64,000 bases of DNA from Liopterus haemorrhoidalis (GCA_963971575.1 OZ020623.1:16928980-16992979); one strand, 5' to 3'; shown: positions 58,301-62,479, numbered from the stretch's first letter. Made by a program: numbers and translations. Notes: generated by a model not told the origin, from the letters alone.

Positions 58301-60819
58301 TGTGAATACACAGCAGTGTATTCACATGTATTTTAAAAAAAATAAATAAATAGAACTGAAGATGGACAAGATATTAACGATTTGTTAGAATCACATGCGG
58401 ACGAACTCACAACTAATGAGTTATTAAAACTACAAGAGAAAATGAAAACTGACAAAGAAGACCCAAAAACCGAGAACGAAATAACCGAAATACAATTAAA
58501 AACAGTAAGTGGAATATTAGGCAAAGTGGAAGAACTCATTGACACTATCGAGAATTCGGACCCGGATATTGATAGAAGTTTCAGTGTTGTTAATAATATA
58601 CGCAATAGCACCGCTTGTTATAAACTTTTATATCAAGACAAAAATAAAACTGCGGTACAATTGACAATGGACAAATTTCTAATTAAAAACAACAAATAAT
58701 AATTTTTTAAGTACTTATTTATTTTTCTAAACGTGTTTATTTTATATAATGTATGGTTTATTTTTATTTTTTTAACATGTATTTATATGTTAGTACTACG
58801 TGTTTACTGTTCTATTCGGATTTACGAAAATAAGTTTACTCTTTCAAAAGTAAATGCGGTCCCGTCATTTAATAATCGGACATTTTTCGTGAATCCGAAT
58901 ATACATTATACATTGTGTGTCATTTCTTTTCCTTTTTTTTTAACCATAAAGTTGCCATATCAAATACGAAAACGACGTTTTCGTGTGACGCGATGTACGT
59001 TCGCACGGACAATGTGTACGTTCGTACAAAAGCGACATTTTTATGTTACGCGATGTACGTTCGTACGAACATAGGATCCGTAAAAATATGTCAAATTATA
59101 TCTTCACATTTATCCATATTTAGATTTTCACTTATTATTCTCTGACAATAATAGCAAAGTAAACTAACTAAACAAATGTAAATATTGTGAAATTATTTAA
59201 ATTCCAGAAATTGGGGCACACTCGACAAGATGCAGCACTTGTCGTGTCATAGTATAGCTAATTTCATAGCCTCGGGCAATGTCCCAATGTATTCTTATTG
59301 AGAATACAGAACTAGGGTATCAGTTACGGTGCGACGCATAAGAAGTTAACATATAGATATAGACAGTGTGTGGGACAAAATAGTTGCAAGCCTAAAAAGT
59401 GATTTAGTAATATAAAAAGAAACATTTTTCTTGGAGGGGAAGGGCATTACCCAAAAGCAGTGTCTAATATTGGACCAAATAACACTGATGATGATGATAT
59501 TAGGTCTGAAGCTGTAGCTTGTAAATTTATAGCTGTACAGTTAAAACAACAAAATAACGTATTTTTACATAATTACATTTTCCTGTCTGCTTAATGTAAT
59601 AATTTTATTTGTAGTTACAAAATCAAAGGGTAAATTCATAATAACACAACACTTTAAAGCAATTTTGTCATTAGAGGATATTTTTACAATGAAATAATGA
59701 AACAATTACTTTCTAGAACGAATCAAGTAATTGGTTATTTGTTATTTACTTGATAATTTCTACAAACTTGTAATAACAACTTTATTGAAGACCAGAAGCA
59801 TATACATTTTGGAGTTTTGATTATAAGGAAGGCACGTTAATAGCTATTGATGCTAAATGAAGTGTAAGTTTTGTAATTCTGAAGGGTTCGCAGGTATTTA
59901 GTAAGAGAAAAAGGCTAACAAAGCCTCAGAAAGCTGGATATCTAGGACAATATCTAAATTATTATTTAAAAAAAATTTATTGTGTGGTATCAAGAGAAAT
60001 CTCTTAAGACGTAGATTAAGGAACGACAAGTCATTTTTTAAAATTTCTTTAAAATAAGACGATTTTAAATTATTTAAAAAATAAATGATAGCTCTTAGTA
60101 CTCAAATTAACGTATAAAAGTGGTTATCAAAAAACTGTTGATTTATAGAAAACGGATGTGATTATAGAAAAAAAAATAAATAAATAAATATTGTCCTAAA
60201 CATCCAGCATTCTGTTGACTTCTTACATTTATCAAATACCTACAAAACCCTGAAATGTGTGAAAATTTACACTTCACATAAATTTTTTAGAATAATTATA
60301 TCAGGGCTCATATCATTTGCTCTCAATATAAATATATAAAAAAAAAGTCCGCGACGTAAAAAAGGTTGCCGACCCCTAATTTATATTATTAATAAATAAA
60401 TTAGACTTACCTAAAACTCTATTAAGATCATAACCACCATAAACATACAATACATCCGCTTCCTCTAAATAAATAGCTGTATGTGCTGCTCTGGGAGCCA
60501 TACCACCTCCGGTATGTGACAACCAATGCCATTTATTCCCAACCGAATCATTATTATGTAGGCTACATGAATAACCTGAATAACCTTCTCGACAAAGACA
60601 TTTGCCCTGATAGCAGTATCCGTGATTCAGTTCTTTACCGCAATCATCTGGACAGAGTCGATGGGAACAATCTTCACCGCCCCAATCATTTTCACACGCA
60701 CACTGATGATTATAACATTTACCATGACTTGAACAGTTGTTCGGACAGTTTGTTACCGAAAACTCTGCTCTGAAGCCATTTAATACATAATTGGTATCAC
60801 TGTACAATAGAATGAGCAT
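17086..60819 (-). CDS. Megf8: MEGF8 orthologue (attractin-family membrane protein), 11 exons, 5' end outside window
   Basis: Joined minus-strand exons: 60819-60411, 56099-55833, 51027-50158, 48197-47869, 44822-43712, 38419-35966, 34405-33837, 32423-31980, 29781-29483, 21349-21117, 18032-17086. All junctions are GT-AG, and the phases agree throughout, giving 7,932 nt (about 2,643 residues) to a TAA stop. The domain order (CUB, EGFs, Kelch, PSI, cbEGF, laminin-EGF, CUB, EGFs, Kelch, PSI, cbEGF, laminin-EGFs, TM, tail) is that of MEGF8 and not of the shorter attractins. Vertebrate MEGF8 is roughly 2,800 residues, so about 150-200 N-terminal residues are missing, as expected if the signal peptide and most of CUB1 lie past 64000. 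Known role of the family: a type I surface protein; in vertebrates MEGF8 works with the ubiquitin ligase MGRN1 to lower Smoothened levels. Function in this organism is inferred. No frameshift or stop was seen in any exon. Confidence 0.93.
18105..18697. mobile_element. 593-bp MITE with GAGCCGTCTAATTTCAAAA ends
   Basis: ~30-bp inverted repeats (GAGCCGTCTAATTTCAAAAT left, complement ending 18697). The motif CAAAACCAGATAGATC recurs inside at about 18120, 18262, 18290, 18482 and inverted at 18668, like an array of binding sites. It lies in the last Megf8 intron, 73 bases upstream of the terminal exon's acceptor. Confidence 0.72.
18710..18960 (+). pseudogene. mariner transposase central fragment
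   Basis: Reads YNPKRKKSWIDPGQPSTLTP and KRNIHDQKTMLSIL before frame breaks, matching the mariner region between the first and second catalytic Asp (WxDPGQPST). Both ends are lost. Confidence 0.7.
19230..19860 (+). pseudogene. Tc1-like transposase relic
   Basis: Reads SRVLWSDESIFEIFGNKRRS, VKHVGGNIMV, FQQDNDNKHTAKVV and PPQSPVCNPIELLWDHLDRE: all three catalytic blocks (Asp, Asp, Glu) are recognisable but in different frames, with a stop after NIMV. Dead copy. Confidence 0.82.
20050..20765 (+). mobile_element. THAP-domain element nested in the Tc1 relic
   Basis: Sequence absent from ordinary Tc1 elements, rich in TGACGTCA-type motifs near both edges (20085, 20685, 20707). At 20317 an ATG opens YCLVPMCTNSSNRNPKKQFI, a THAP start. 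After one frameshift near 20440 the reading continues RRNLWLKAMRRNKTDISEKS and KLYVVCINAS; the usual His after the last Cys is lost. The exact borders are uncertain. Confidence 0.55.
21117..21349 (-). CDS. Megf8: MEGF8 exon: last laminin-EGF
   Basis: Acceptor TTTCTTTCTTGCAG, donor GTAAGA; in phase 2, out phase 1. The first T completes the proline codon: KP|CNCHGHGDMC. It contains two laminin-EGF halves (CDPVWGDKCNCKNNTES, CVKCKDTYMGTPTDG) and ends CFDAKLI. It is flanked closely by the Tc1 relic (19102-21049) and the mariner relic (21461-22359), both intronic. Confidence 0.92.
21461..22359 (-). mobile_element. Internally deleted mariner element, 899 bp
   Basis: ~27-bp ends (CAAGGTGTGTAAATTAAGTA left, TGAGGTGTGTGAATTAAGTA right on the complement), with TA duplications at 21459-21460 and 22360-22361. 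A full mariner is ~1.3 kb, so ~400 bp is missing. Confidence 0.88.
21545..22189 (-). pseudogene. mariner transposase, N and C terminus joined by deletion
   Basis: The N-terminal half reads FEQRCAIRFCFRLGHSATGT, QVFWWFKAFSEGKELIEDES and LNLTHTTVHQILTNELGMRK (paired HTH). It then jumps to PQPPYSPDLSPCDFFLFPRW, the third catalytic Asp block of a DD34D mariner. The first two Asp blocks are deleted, so no activity is possible. Confidence 0.9.
22721..24324. mobile_element. hAT element, 1,604 bp, with exact 8-bp duplication
   Basis: Termini TAGAGATGGG and CCCATCTCTA, flanked by TTCTGGTG on both sides (22713-22720, 24325-24332). The subterminal regions are packed with GAGCCGGCTC/AACCGGATC palindromic motifs. 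It contains a 258-bp tandem duplication and a second duplicated host segment (23250-23300 and 23941-24050). No transposase frame. Confidence 0.88.
23361..23876. repeat. 258-bp tandem duplication inside the hAT element
   Basis: Copies 23361-23618 and 23619-23876 are nearly identical. Each begins with TAGAGAAGGG or TAGAGATGGG, the terminal sequence of the hAT element, and contains repeated GGTCGGTCGTTCGTTCGTAG modules. Confidence 0.88.
26432..26586. mobile_element. 155-bp foldback MITE
   Basis: ~50-bp arms (ACCATCGTTGAATAAATTTA on the left, complement on the right) around a ~45-bp loop. Nested in the CCCAGCAAAC element. Confidence 0.72.
26750..27000. repeat. ~24-bp tandem repeat array
   Basis: At least four units of AAATGCCAGCACTGGCCCAG type, then a larger duplicated block (TTTCAATGC, TGGGCCAGC, GGACACCGGGGTACTGGCCC twice). 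The high GC contrasts with the surroundings. Short ORFs through it are translations of the repeat and not genes. Confidence 0.85.
27873..29200. other. Intronic AT-rich DNA with a diverged repeat
   Basis: 28800-29180 resembles 31640-31930 (GGCAACT, TCGTATCTCTTAC), a dispersed repeat of unknown class. Nothing coding. Confidence 0.4.
29217..29456 (+). mobile_element. 5'-truncated LINE with 15-bp target duplication
   Basis: Flanked by TATAATAAAATCTAA (29202-29216 and 29457-29471). It contains the end of a reading frame (NPDETWMKNILNKRL-like) and a (TAC)n tail. The right duplication abuts the splice donor of the Megf8 exon 29483-29781. Confidence 0.82.
29483..29781 (-). CDS. Megf8: MEGF8 exon: laminin-EGF
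   Basis: Acceptor TTTTTTTTTCAG, donor GTAAGT; in phase 0, out phase 2 (299 nt). The joined reading CHNNTM|GDQCEKCKPLFVG completes a laminin-type EGF. The exon continues through CFEYCNGHTNIC and CVRCGNKTQGNKC to SCKP. A truncated LINE lies 11 bases beyond the donor hexamer start, with its target duplication against the splice site. Confidence 0.93.
29782..31979. other. Megf8 intron with dispersed repeats
   Basis: 29832-29960 is a family-Y end. 30790-31030 is a reverse-orientation relative of the 62770-63640 array. 31090-31140 is a GTCTGTCCGTCC simple repeat. 31640-31964 ends in GAGACATCCTGTATA, a TA-type transposon end close to the exon donor. No coding sequence. Confidence 0.55.
31980..32423 (-). 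CDS. Megf8: MEGF8 exon: cbEGF, EGF, laminin-EGF
   Basis: Acceptor TTACTTTTTTAG, donor GTAAGT; phase 0 on both sides (148 codons). It starts GRGVCSEGSTEKP and contains a second calcium-binding EGF (CVDLRDGFKCKC, matching the hydroxylation consensus). An EGF (CTQGCVRGVCVEPNKC) and the start of a laminin-EGF (CQCNGHSNC ... CLECHNNTM) follow, continuing into the next exon as GDQCEKC. The right end of a TA-type transposon ends only about 15 bases into the intron past the donor. Confidence 0.9.
32520..33240 (+). repeat. Dispersed DNA-transposon repeat
   Basis: Shares ~130 bp with 14290-14460 (opposite orientation), including GTGCTGCCATCT and ACAACGGTTTCCTT. A possible diverged THAP start (VLFCCKLQS, about 32898) is too weak to call. 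Confidence 0.5.
33323..33710 (+). mobile_element. 5'-truncated LINE 3' end with 10-bp duplication
   Basis: Flanked by TTTGACCCGC (33313-33322 and 33711-33720), with an (ATA)n tail. Confidence 0.9.
33324..33536 (+). pseudogene. LINE ORF2 C-terminal fragment
   Basis: Reads GHVMRLRDHRWTKEVTEWIP, KRRRGRQRTRWEDEIKETAG and WRRAPSDRQRWAQLGEEAHA, the typical C-terminal GH-RW-W...GR-TRW-D...DR-W-LGEA pattern of insect non-LTR retrotransposon reverse-transcriptase proteins. Stop TGA at 33534. Confidence 0.85.
33837..34405 (-). CDS. Megf8: MEGF8 exon: PSI repeat block
   Basis: Acceptor TTCTGTTTTAG, donor GTGAGT; in phase 1, out phase 0. The translation is a string of PSI/plexin-like cysteine knots: CLQTSGCQWCRGC, CSQLDGCAWTRK, CLSVNNCHWSTQ and CLRHAHCGWCAVDDET. 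The ATG-initiated reading misses the first few codons (ALSV) and runs past the donor into the intron, so the boundaries here come from splice sites and phase. Confidence 0.93.
34528..35753. mobile_element. Old hAT-like element rich in AACCGGAACC motifs
   Basis: Ends CAGAGTGTCGAAC (left) and CAAAGAGTCGAAA (right, complement). The flanking 8-mers ATTTTAAT/ATTTTTAC agree in six positions. Subterminal GAACCGGAACCGAACC repeats lie at both sides. The interior is AT-rich, with (TAA)n at about 35275. Confidence 0.5.
35966..38419 (-). CDS. Megf8: MEGF8 exon: cbEGF, EGF, laminin-EGF, CUB2, EGFs, second Kelch propeller, PSI
   Basis: The largest exon (2,454 nt, 818 codons), in and out in phase 1. In order: a calcium-binding EGF (DVDECG ... 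CTNTDGSFSCKC, which fits the Asp/Asn-hydroxylation consensus); an EGF (CDHPCINGRCLG); two laminin-type EGFs (CNFHSNCTIEVGLC, CDCNEHGNVTAGIC); a CUB domain (CEARGMLTQTIGQG to FNAVYKILSC); two EGFs (CKPPRYCKNGQCIC, CPQNCGSELKQGEC); and a second Kelch propeller with cores LWMFGGYS, IYIFGGLT, LILVGGFS, LYIFGGYH, MLIFGGRM and IYVVGGWG. It ends with a PSI knot (HKIGCGYCVNQ). Single-exon coding of this whole block argues against assembly error. Confidence 0.96.
38600..39990. repeat. Dispersed repeat X, copy 1
   Basis: Shares with 48250-49480 the blocks TTTTGTAGGTATGACCA, AGTTGAAATTTG, TTTGACCCGCACATAGGAAA, GGGTATCAAATG and GAACCGGAATAG, and a terminal hairpin GTGTAAATTTTCACAC. Includes an inverted GGTTCGCGCGAACCGG palindrome at 38885. 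No coding frame. Confidence 0.7.
39437..39503 (+). repeat. tRNA-like SINE head
   Basis: TGGTCTAATGTTAACTTGC resembles an A box, and TAGGATTCAATCCCGG a B box, 40 bases apart as in tRNA genes. The acceptor arms do not pair well, so it is probably a SINE or tRNA relic. Confidence 0.42.
40032..40195. mobile_element. 164-bp hAT-type MITE
   Basis: Ends CAGTGGTTCTTAA and CAGTGGTTTTCAA (complement), the classic hAT terminal pattern. Flanking 8-mers no longer match. Confidence 0.55.
40543..40873. mobile_element. 331-bp MITE, diverged family Y
   Basis: 26-bp near-perfect ends CTGTCTCATTTTGTAATACG. The right side keeps AACCAGATCTAGTTT, as in family Y. An internal TTTGACATGTCAAT motif is repeated three times at 40650-40700. 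Confidence 0.75.
41742..43388 (-). mobile_element. 5'-truncated non-LTR retrotransposon (LINE)
   Basis: The minus-strand reading frame covers the reverse transcriptase and its C-terminal tail. The 3' end is marked by (TATTC)n repeats (GAATAGAATAGAATAG on the plus strand at 41729). The 5' side abuts an (AT)n tract. It lies in a Megf8 intron, same strand. Confidence 0.85.
41811..43349 (-). CDS. LINE reverse transcriptase (partial, open)
   Basis: 512 codons open from the first Met, with upstream codons also open. Reverse-transcriptase blocks in order: GRIVPVHKKGDITNPTNYRP, ILPIFSKILE, DKQYGFRKGRNTKDAI, LCDLTKAFDCMSH, GIAQGSILGPLFFILYINDL, the catalytic VLFADDATI, and LQLNDSKTKYL. A C-terminal IIIYNKLPKEIKEL and FLLQKAFYS tail is typical of insect jockey/CR1-like proteins. 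The endonuclease domain is missing. The intact frame suggests a young insertion; it is 5' truncated, so not autonomous. Confidence 0.92.
   Translation of the reverse strand: MLSSPTIIGSMFLEPTCEEEVLQHIRKVKNTTSLDVFGINCKLIKAVGHIIAKPLADIINICFTQGIFPDKMKIGRIVPVHKKGDITNPTNYRPITILPIFSKILESVLSDRLCAFVSKTDLLSDKQYGFRKGRNTKDAIINLLEYVMNAFEAKEDSCVMLCDLTKAFDCMSHPILLQKLEKYGIRGVVIKLIESYLSDRKQLVETNKNKSGLQTMNRGIAQGSILGPLFFILYINDLPANIHNGHIVLFADDATIATKSNKGEKLIQQTQMLRDLATNWFGSNELQLNDSKTKYLYLTASRRTLIRAESAQFLGITLDTRITWLPHIQNQTAKLSKSVYVIRRITKCVSCEAGRTAYFALFHSVMTYALSVWGISAHAQKVFVVQKKAVRALDQELNNVHCRPIFVKHKILTLYSAFILEKALETHKQKNRLTRHEERHDYNTRTKHNLETYNLRLKTTEMLNIGIIIYNKLPKEIKELRTTQLRTRLKRFLLQKAFYSINEFLDCKLSSM
43408..43454. 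repeat. (AT)n microsatellite
   Basis: About 23 uninterrupted AT units beside the LINE. Confidence 0.97.
43712..44822 (-). CDS. Megf8: MEGF8 exon: inter-domain region and PSI repeats
   Basis: Acceptor AATTTCAG before 44822, donor GTGAGT after 43712; in phase 0, out phase 1. The first ~160 residues carry only a few cysteines and contain NATTVDYSSPS. Four PSI knots follow: CLTDSLCGWC, CVESGLCEWW, CLDVRGRCVWC and CLKSLSCGWC. In the second knot the usual CxWC is CEWW, so one cysteine of the standard PSI pattern is absent at that spot; this may be a family feature and not damage. The neighbouring LINE at 41742-43388 is intronic. Confidence 0.9.
45441..45883. mobile_element. 443-bp MITE, ATAGTAAAGGAGAATTTA ends
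   Basis: 18-bp near-perfect inverted ends inside the hAT element. TA flanks are possible but the surrounding AT-rich sequence makes them uninformative. Confidence 0.7.
46250..46515. repeat. Dispersed repeat with (CA)n
   Basis: Contains ACCGTTTTTGAGTTATCGAG, then (CA)n at 46343-46382, then CGGACGGCACTTCGAAAATA. The arrangement looks like a common insect repeat of LINE or Helitron origin, not resolved further. Confidence 0.45.
46596..47113 (+). mobile_element. 518-bp piggyBac-type element with transposase fragment
   Basis: Ends CCCTTTACCGCAT / CCCTTTACTGCAT (complement), flanked by TTAA (46592-46595, 47114-47117). The palindrome GTGCCATATATGGCAC lies just inside the left end, with a related CCATGTATGGCAC near the right. 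Confidence 0.86.
46686..46900 (+). pseudogene. piggyBac transposase fragment
   Basis: Reads VMGCNRFENIKRNLHFNNNS, which matches the (G)RFExIxRxLHFNDN motif of piggyBac (DDE_Tnp_1_7) transposases. After a frameshift EEHLAIDEQII follows, resembling the LxIDEQM motif that carries a catalytic Asp. Most of the enzyme is missing. Confidence 0.78.
47869..48197 (-). CDS. Megf8: MEGF8 exon: PSI repeats
   Basis: Acceptor TTTTTCCAG, donor GTAAAA; in phase 1, out phase 0. The junction codon completes ECIADPECGWC, the first PSI (plexin-semaphorin-integrin) cysteine knot. It is followed by CPALGDCHSC and a second knot ending ECTWCVQNARC. PSI modules here act as rigid linkers between the propeller and the EGF region. 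The translation ends PPGWWGTKGTE at the donor. Confidence 0.88.
48250..49480. repeat. Dispersed repeat X, copy 2
   Basis: See copy 1. The segment 48325-48385 (AAAGTTGAAATTTGACATAC) recurs inverted at 49425-49478, so this copy has long inverted ends. The hairpin GTGTGAAAATTCACAC is at 49373-49388. Confidence 0.7.
49594..49931. mobile_element. 338-bp TA-flanked MITE
   Basis: Ends CAGTGCAATCATTAATTCCT (left) and CAGTGAGATCATTAATTCCT (right, complement), bounded by TA at 49592-49593 and 49932-49933. Tc1-type. Confidence 0.82.
50158..51027 (-). CDS. Megf8: MEGF8 exon: remainder of first Kelch propeller
   Basis: The exon starts after TTTTTAAG at 51028-51029 and ends at a GTAAGA donor. The translation contains successive Kelch cores: FLIYGGKLD, YIYLFGGST, SLIIYGGVV, YLIVFGGYS and TLLLVGGYH, most followed by a conserved Trp 20-30 residues on. 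With the previous two exons this gives about six blades, a full beta-propeller. Its upstream end would be missed by any ORF that begins at an ATG: the coding part from 50797 to 51027 lies before the first methionine codon. The acceptor is unusually close to a transposon (see MITE 51058-51806). Confidence 0.9.
51058..51806. mobile_element. 749-bp long-TIR MITE next to a Megf8 acceptor
   Basis: ~160-bp inverted arms (CAGGGTGTTCAATCTAAGTG at the outside, AACCCAACTT at the inside), TA at 51056-51057 and 51807-51808. Its inner edge is 28 bases upstream of the AG of the acceptor for exon 51027-50158. Confidence 0.88.
52224..52725. mobile_element. 502-bp hAT MITE nested in hAT
   Basis: Ends CAGTGGCGGCGCTAG and complement (15 bp perfect), flanked by ATGGACAT (52216-52223, 52726-52733). 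Poly-G/poly-C tracts lie inside the right half. Holds 52246-52506. Confidence 0.9.
52246..52506. mobile_element. 261-bp TTAA element nested in the hAT MITE
   Basis: 15-bp perfect ends CACGTTCGCGGACAG, TTAA at 52242-52245 and 52507-52510. Palindromes ACGGCTATAGCCGT and GACGGTTTAGACCGTC sit near the right end. piggyBac-type by its target site. Confidence 0.88.
52860..53720 (-). repeat. Dispersed repeat shared with 61430-62900
   Basis: The complement matches 61435-61630 (CCAAAACTTTTGCCCAAA, TACCCCTTACGATTTTTTG) and 62690-62890 (CTAAACGAATAAGACCTCAA, ATCCAAAAATTCTAAC). Serves as an outgroup copy lacking the pogo insertion at 61832-62479. Confidence 0.65.
53925..54120 (+). pseudogene. Unidentified reading-frame fragment
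   Basis: Frame from about 53950 reads DLLKQGLSYGPVTKIHKQDI, then LRVDSETALKNEPSSVKFSV and TSVIKKSVHLNMKPS, cut off by the Tigger-like element at 54123. The composition looks protein-like, but I do not recognise it. It could be transposon- or retrocopy-derived. Confidence 0.3.
54123..54704 (+). mobile_element. pogo/Tigger-like non-autonomous element, 582 bp
   Basis: Ends CAGGCGATTCCGCTTAATTG (left) and CAGTCGATTCCACTTAATTG (right, complement), TA at 54121-54122 and 54705-54706. CCGCTTAATTGGG repeats occur several times near both ends. It retains the last codons of a transposase. Confidence 0.85.
54357..54467 (+). pseudogene. Tigger-like transposase C-terminus with PCNA-box-like end
   Basis: Reads NEGCPTSALNTCADFVEEKC, YKNKRQTTLDAFLH, stop. 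The QTTLDAFL end fits the Qxx(L/M/I)xxF(F/L) PCNA-binding pattern reported for pogo transposase. Everything upstream of ~54350 is missing. Confidence 0.6.
54707..55384. mobile_element. TGGTCTATTTC element, copy 3, 5' truncated
   Basis: The right end GAAATAGACCATA is intact; the left end is replaced by the Tigger-like element. It supplies the empty site for the CCCAGCAAAC insertion in copy 2. Confidence 0.75.
55833..56099 (-). CDS. Megf8: MEGF8 exon: Kelch blades 1-2
   Basis: The acceptor (TTGTTGTAG) is at 56100-56101 and the donor (GTAAGA) at 55831-55832. Joining the previous exon reads VLGNLEIYHFSNSTWTD, the outer strand of a Kelch blade with its conserved tryptophan. It continues into a segment linked to the next exon through APRYG|HAAC, the start of the next blade. 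Both junctions are phase 1 and keep frame. The intron to the next exon (51028-55832) is filled with hAT, TTAA, pogo and Tc1-type insertions. Confidence 0.88.
56399..57642 (+). mobile_element. 5'-truncated LINE with 9-bp duplication
   Basis: Flanked by AGTACATAA (56390-56398, 57643-57651). It starts inside the reverse transcriptase and includes the C-terminal region and 3' UTR. Confidence 0.88.
56405..57550 (+). pseudogene. LINE reverse transcriptase C-terminal half, frameshifted
   Basis: Begins MSLSYADDMVLLATKEEEMQ (the YADD catalytic box), then LNLNAAKSKIMLFRKGGG, YKYLAYQFRSNGG and MYGAEVWRW. The frame shifts near 56878 and again near 57030. The last frame (57008-57550) ends with a zinc-knuckle, CRICREGKETIEHLLEEC (Cys-x2-Cys-x8-His-x4-Cys), seen at the C terminus of several insect LINE clades. 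Not functional. Confidence 0.85.
57895..59090 (+). mobile_element. Tigger/pogo-like element, right end lost
   Basis: Left end CAGCGCCCGCTTAACGTATA after TA. It has arrays of GTTCGTACGAACGTACAT at 58025-58100 and again at 58985-59075. The interior encodes a Tigger-type C-terminus. The matching right terminus was not found. Confidence 0.68.
58352..58699 (+). pseudogene. Tigger-like transposase C-terminal part
   Basis: Open frame: DLLESHADELTTNELLKLQE (the acidic ELTxxEL motif of Tigger/TIGD proteins), then an acidic helix-rich tail with VEELIDTIENSDPDIDRSFS, ending AVQLTMDKFLIKNNK. QLTMDKFL again resembles a PCNA-binding box. The catalytic domain is absent. Confidence 0.75.
59975..60300. repeat. 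Dispersed repeat X, copy 3 (partial)
   Basis: Shares GTGTGGTATCAAGAGAAA, TCTTAAGACGTAGATTA and the terminal AAAACCCTGAAATGTGTGAA hairpin (60257-60272) with copies 1 and 2. Confidence 0.65.
60411..60819 (-). CDS. Megf8: MEGF8 exon (most 5' seen): end of CUB1, two EGFs, start of Kelch 1
   Basis: Acceptor TTTTTGTTTCAG precedes 60819, and donor GTAAGT follows 60411. The exon enters in phase 0 and leaves in phase 1. It begins with the last strand of a CUB domain (LLYSDTNYVLNGFRAEFS). Two EGF modules follow (CPNNCSSHGKCYNHQCAC and CPDDCGKELNHGYCYQGKC), then the first Kelch blade with the diagnostic YVYGGYD. The ATG at the exon start is a codon inside CUB1 and not the true start. No coding match to the rest of CUB1 was seen from here to 64000. 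Confidence 0.92.
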
Positions 60820-60898
60820 CTGAAACAAAAAGAAAAAGATTTTTAGAGACAATAATAAAACAATCTTTAGTTTAGCGCATATTAAACATGTAGGGTAA

Positions 60899-61041
60899 CT
60901 TGGTTCGGGAAGTAAGCTCGGAGTGCTCAGAGTCACTCTGTTTAAATCCAGAGCGTTGAAGAAAAGGCCTAACCTTGTTTCCTCGAGCGATCTGAAGTGT
61001 CAGAGTGACTTGGGAACATTCCAAACTTGCTTCCCGAATCC
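60899..61041. mobile_element. 143-bp foldback MITE
   Basis: ~40-bp imperfect inverted arms (GGTTCGGGAAGTAAGCTCGG on the left, complement of GCTTCCCGAATCCAC on the right) around a short loop. It lies 80 bases upstream of the acceptor of the first visible Megf8 exon. Confidence 0.65.
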
Positions 61042-61152
61042 ACTAAGTAATGAAATTTTCAAAAAGTATCAAGGAAACAGTAATGAGAGTAGGGACGTTC
61101 TGAATCATAGAAATTTCATATCCCCGGATACGGATAAAAAATGTTGTGTTCA

Positions 61153-61430
61153 TCTTTATATATAAAAATCAATTTCCATTTGTTTGCTTGTTTCTTTCTT
61201 CTGTTCATTATGCGAAACCAAACGAATGGACCAATTTTCACCAAATTTAGTACAGGAGGGTAAAATAATTCGAGAAAGGTTTTTGTGAGGGTTCCAACTT
61301 TGTCCATGTTCCTCTAGAGGGCGTTATTCCACTCTCCGTGCAGTTTGAACTGATTATATAGGCTAAAACCTTAAGAGATATAAAGACATAATGTAGACAA
61401 AAAATGTAATCTTTACTAGATCTAATGTTA
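61153..61430 (+). repeat. Helitron-like 5' end (tentative)
   Basis: Begins TCTTTATATATAAAAATCAA, then GTTTGCTTG and CCAAACGAATGGACCAATTT, a composition often seen at Helitron 5' ends. No Rep/helicase and no CTRR 3' terminus found. Confidence 0.3.
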
Positions 61431-61831
61431 GAGCCAATTTGGGTCAGTTTTTTTCCTAAAATTCCAAAACTTTTGCCCAAAGTTGGACCAAATTTTCTTG
61501 ATTTATGACCAAAAATACATATTTGTACAAATTTTCAATAAAAGACAAAAAAAATTTGCTTAAAAATTAGTTTTTCTTTTTAAGGTCTACCCCTTACGAT
61601 TTTTTGCTATTTTCAAGGGTTTTGGATAGATGCCCTTATTTATTTAATATTATTATTATTATTATTATTTTATTTTCTTTTGTTTCTTATTTTTGTAAAT
61701 TTTTATCATCTTATTCTCTTGTATTATGATATGTTTTGTCAACTGTATATATGTACTGTTTATTGTATATTTCTAGATATATGTGTTATATGTACAAATG
61801 TCAGTGGTTTCGTGCCGCAAATTACATTTAC

Positions 61832-62479
61832 CGTATTTTTCGGACCATAAGACGCACCTTTTTACACAGAAAAATCGACTCACAATTGGGGTCCGTCTTA
61901 TGGTCCGAAGATACAGGTGCGTTGTTTCAAAAGTGTGCGATATTAGTGTGGAATCAATTCGGGGCGCATAAAACAGAATCAACCAAGAAAATATAATAGA
62001 AATTAATACAGAATTAGTCATTTCTGGAGGCCTTACAAGTCAACGACAACCCTTGGGTCGATTAATAAACCATTTAATAATTTATGCGGGAAGAGTGGAA
62101 CAAACGAATGATAAAGCCAAATCGCGATGTTACAGCTACGAATGAAACGGACGACATTTTCAAAAGTACCTGGGTAAAAAATTCATGGGAAGCTGTAAAC
62201 GAAAAGACGATTGTAAGTCTTTTAAGAAATTCGGTATAAGCAACGCATTGGATAGTATTGAAGATGACTTGGTTTTTGAAGAGATTGGCTACAATAGTTC
62301 AGACGAAAATAATACGAACAATGACATTAACGAGACGAGTGATAGTAAAGAGAGTGAAGATGAACAGAATGTTGCTGGTACAAGTTATTATAATAATAAA
62401 TATTCTTTCTAAAAATTGTCTCATAAATGTGGGGTGCGACCATAAGACGATAAGACGTCTTATGGTCCGAAAAATACGG
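61832..62479 (+). mobile_element. pogo-family element, 648 bp
   Basis: Ends CCGTATTTTTCGGACCATAA and the complement, bounded by TA. It is inserted in a dispersed repeat whose uninterrupted relative is at 52860-53640. Confidence 0.8.
62015..62412 (+). pseudogene. pogo/POGK-type transposase C-terminal part
   Basis: Reads ISGGLTSQRQPLGRLINHLI (the region carrying the last catalytic block, normally QPLDVxxNKPFK; here the Asp is Gly), REEWNKRMIKPN after a frameshift, FKSTWVKNSWEAVNEKTIV, then SFKKFGISNALDSIEDDLVF in another frame. An acidic tail follows. The lost Asp and the frameshifts make it inactive. Confidence 0.75.
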
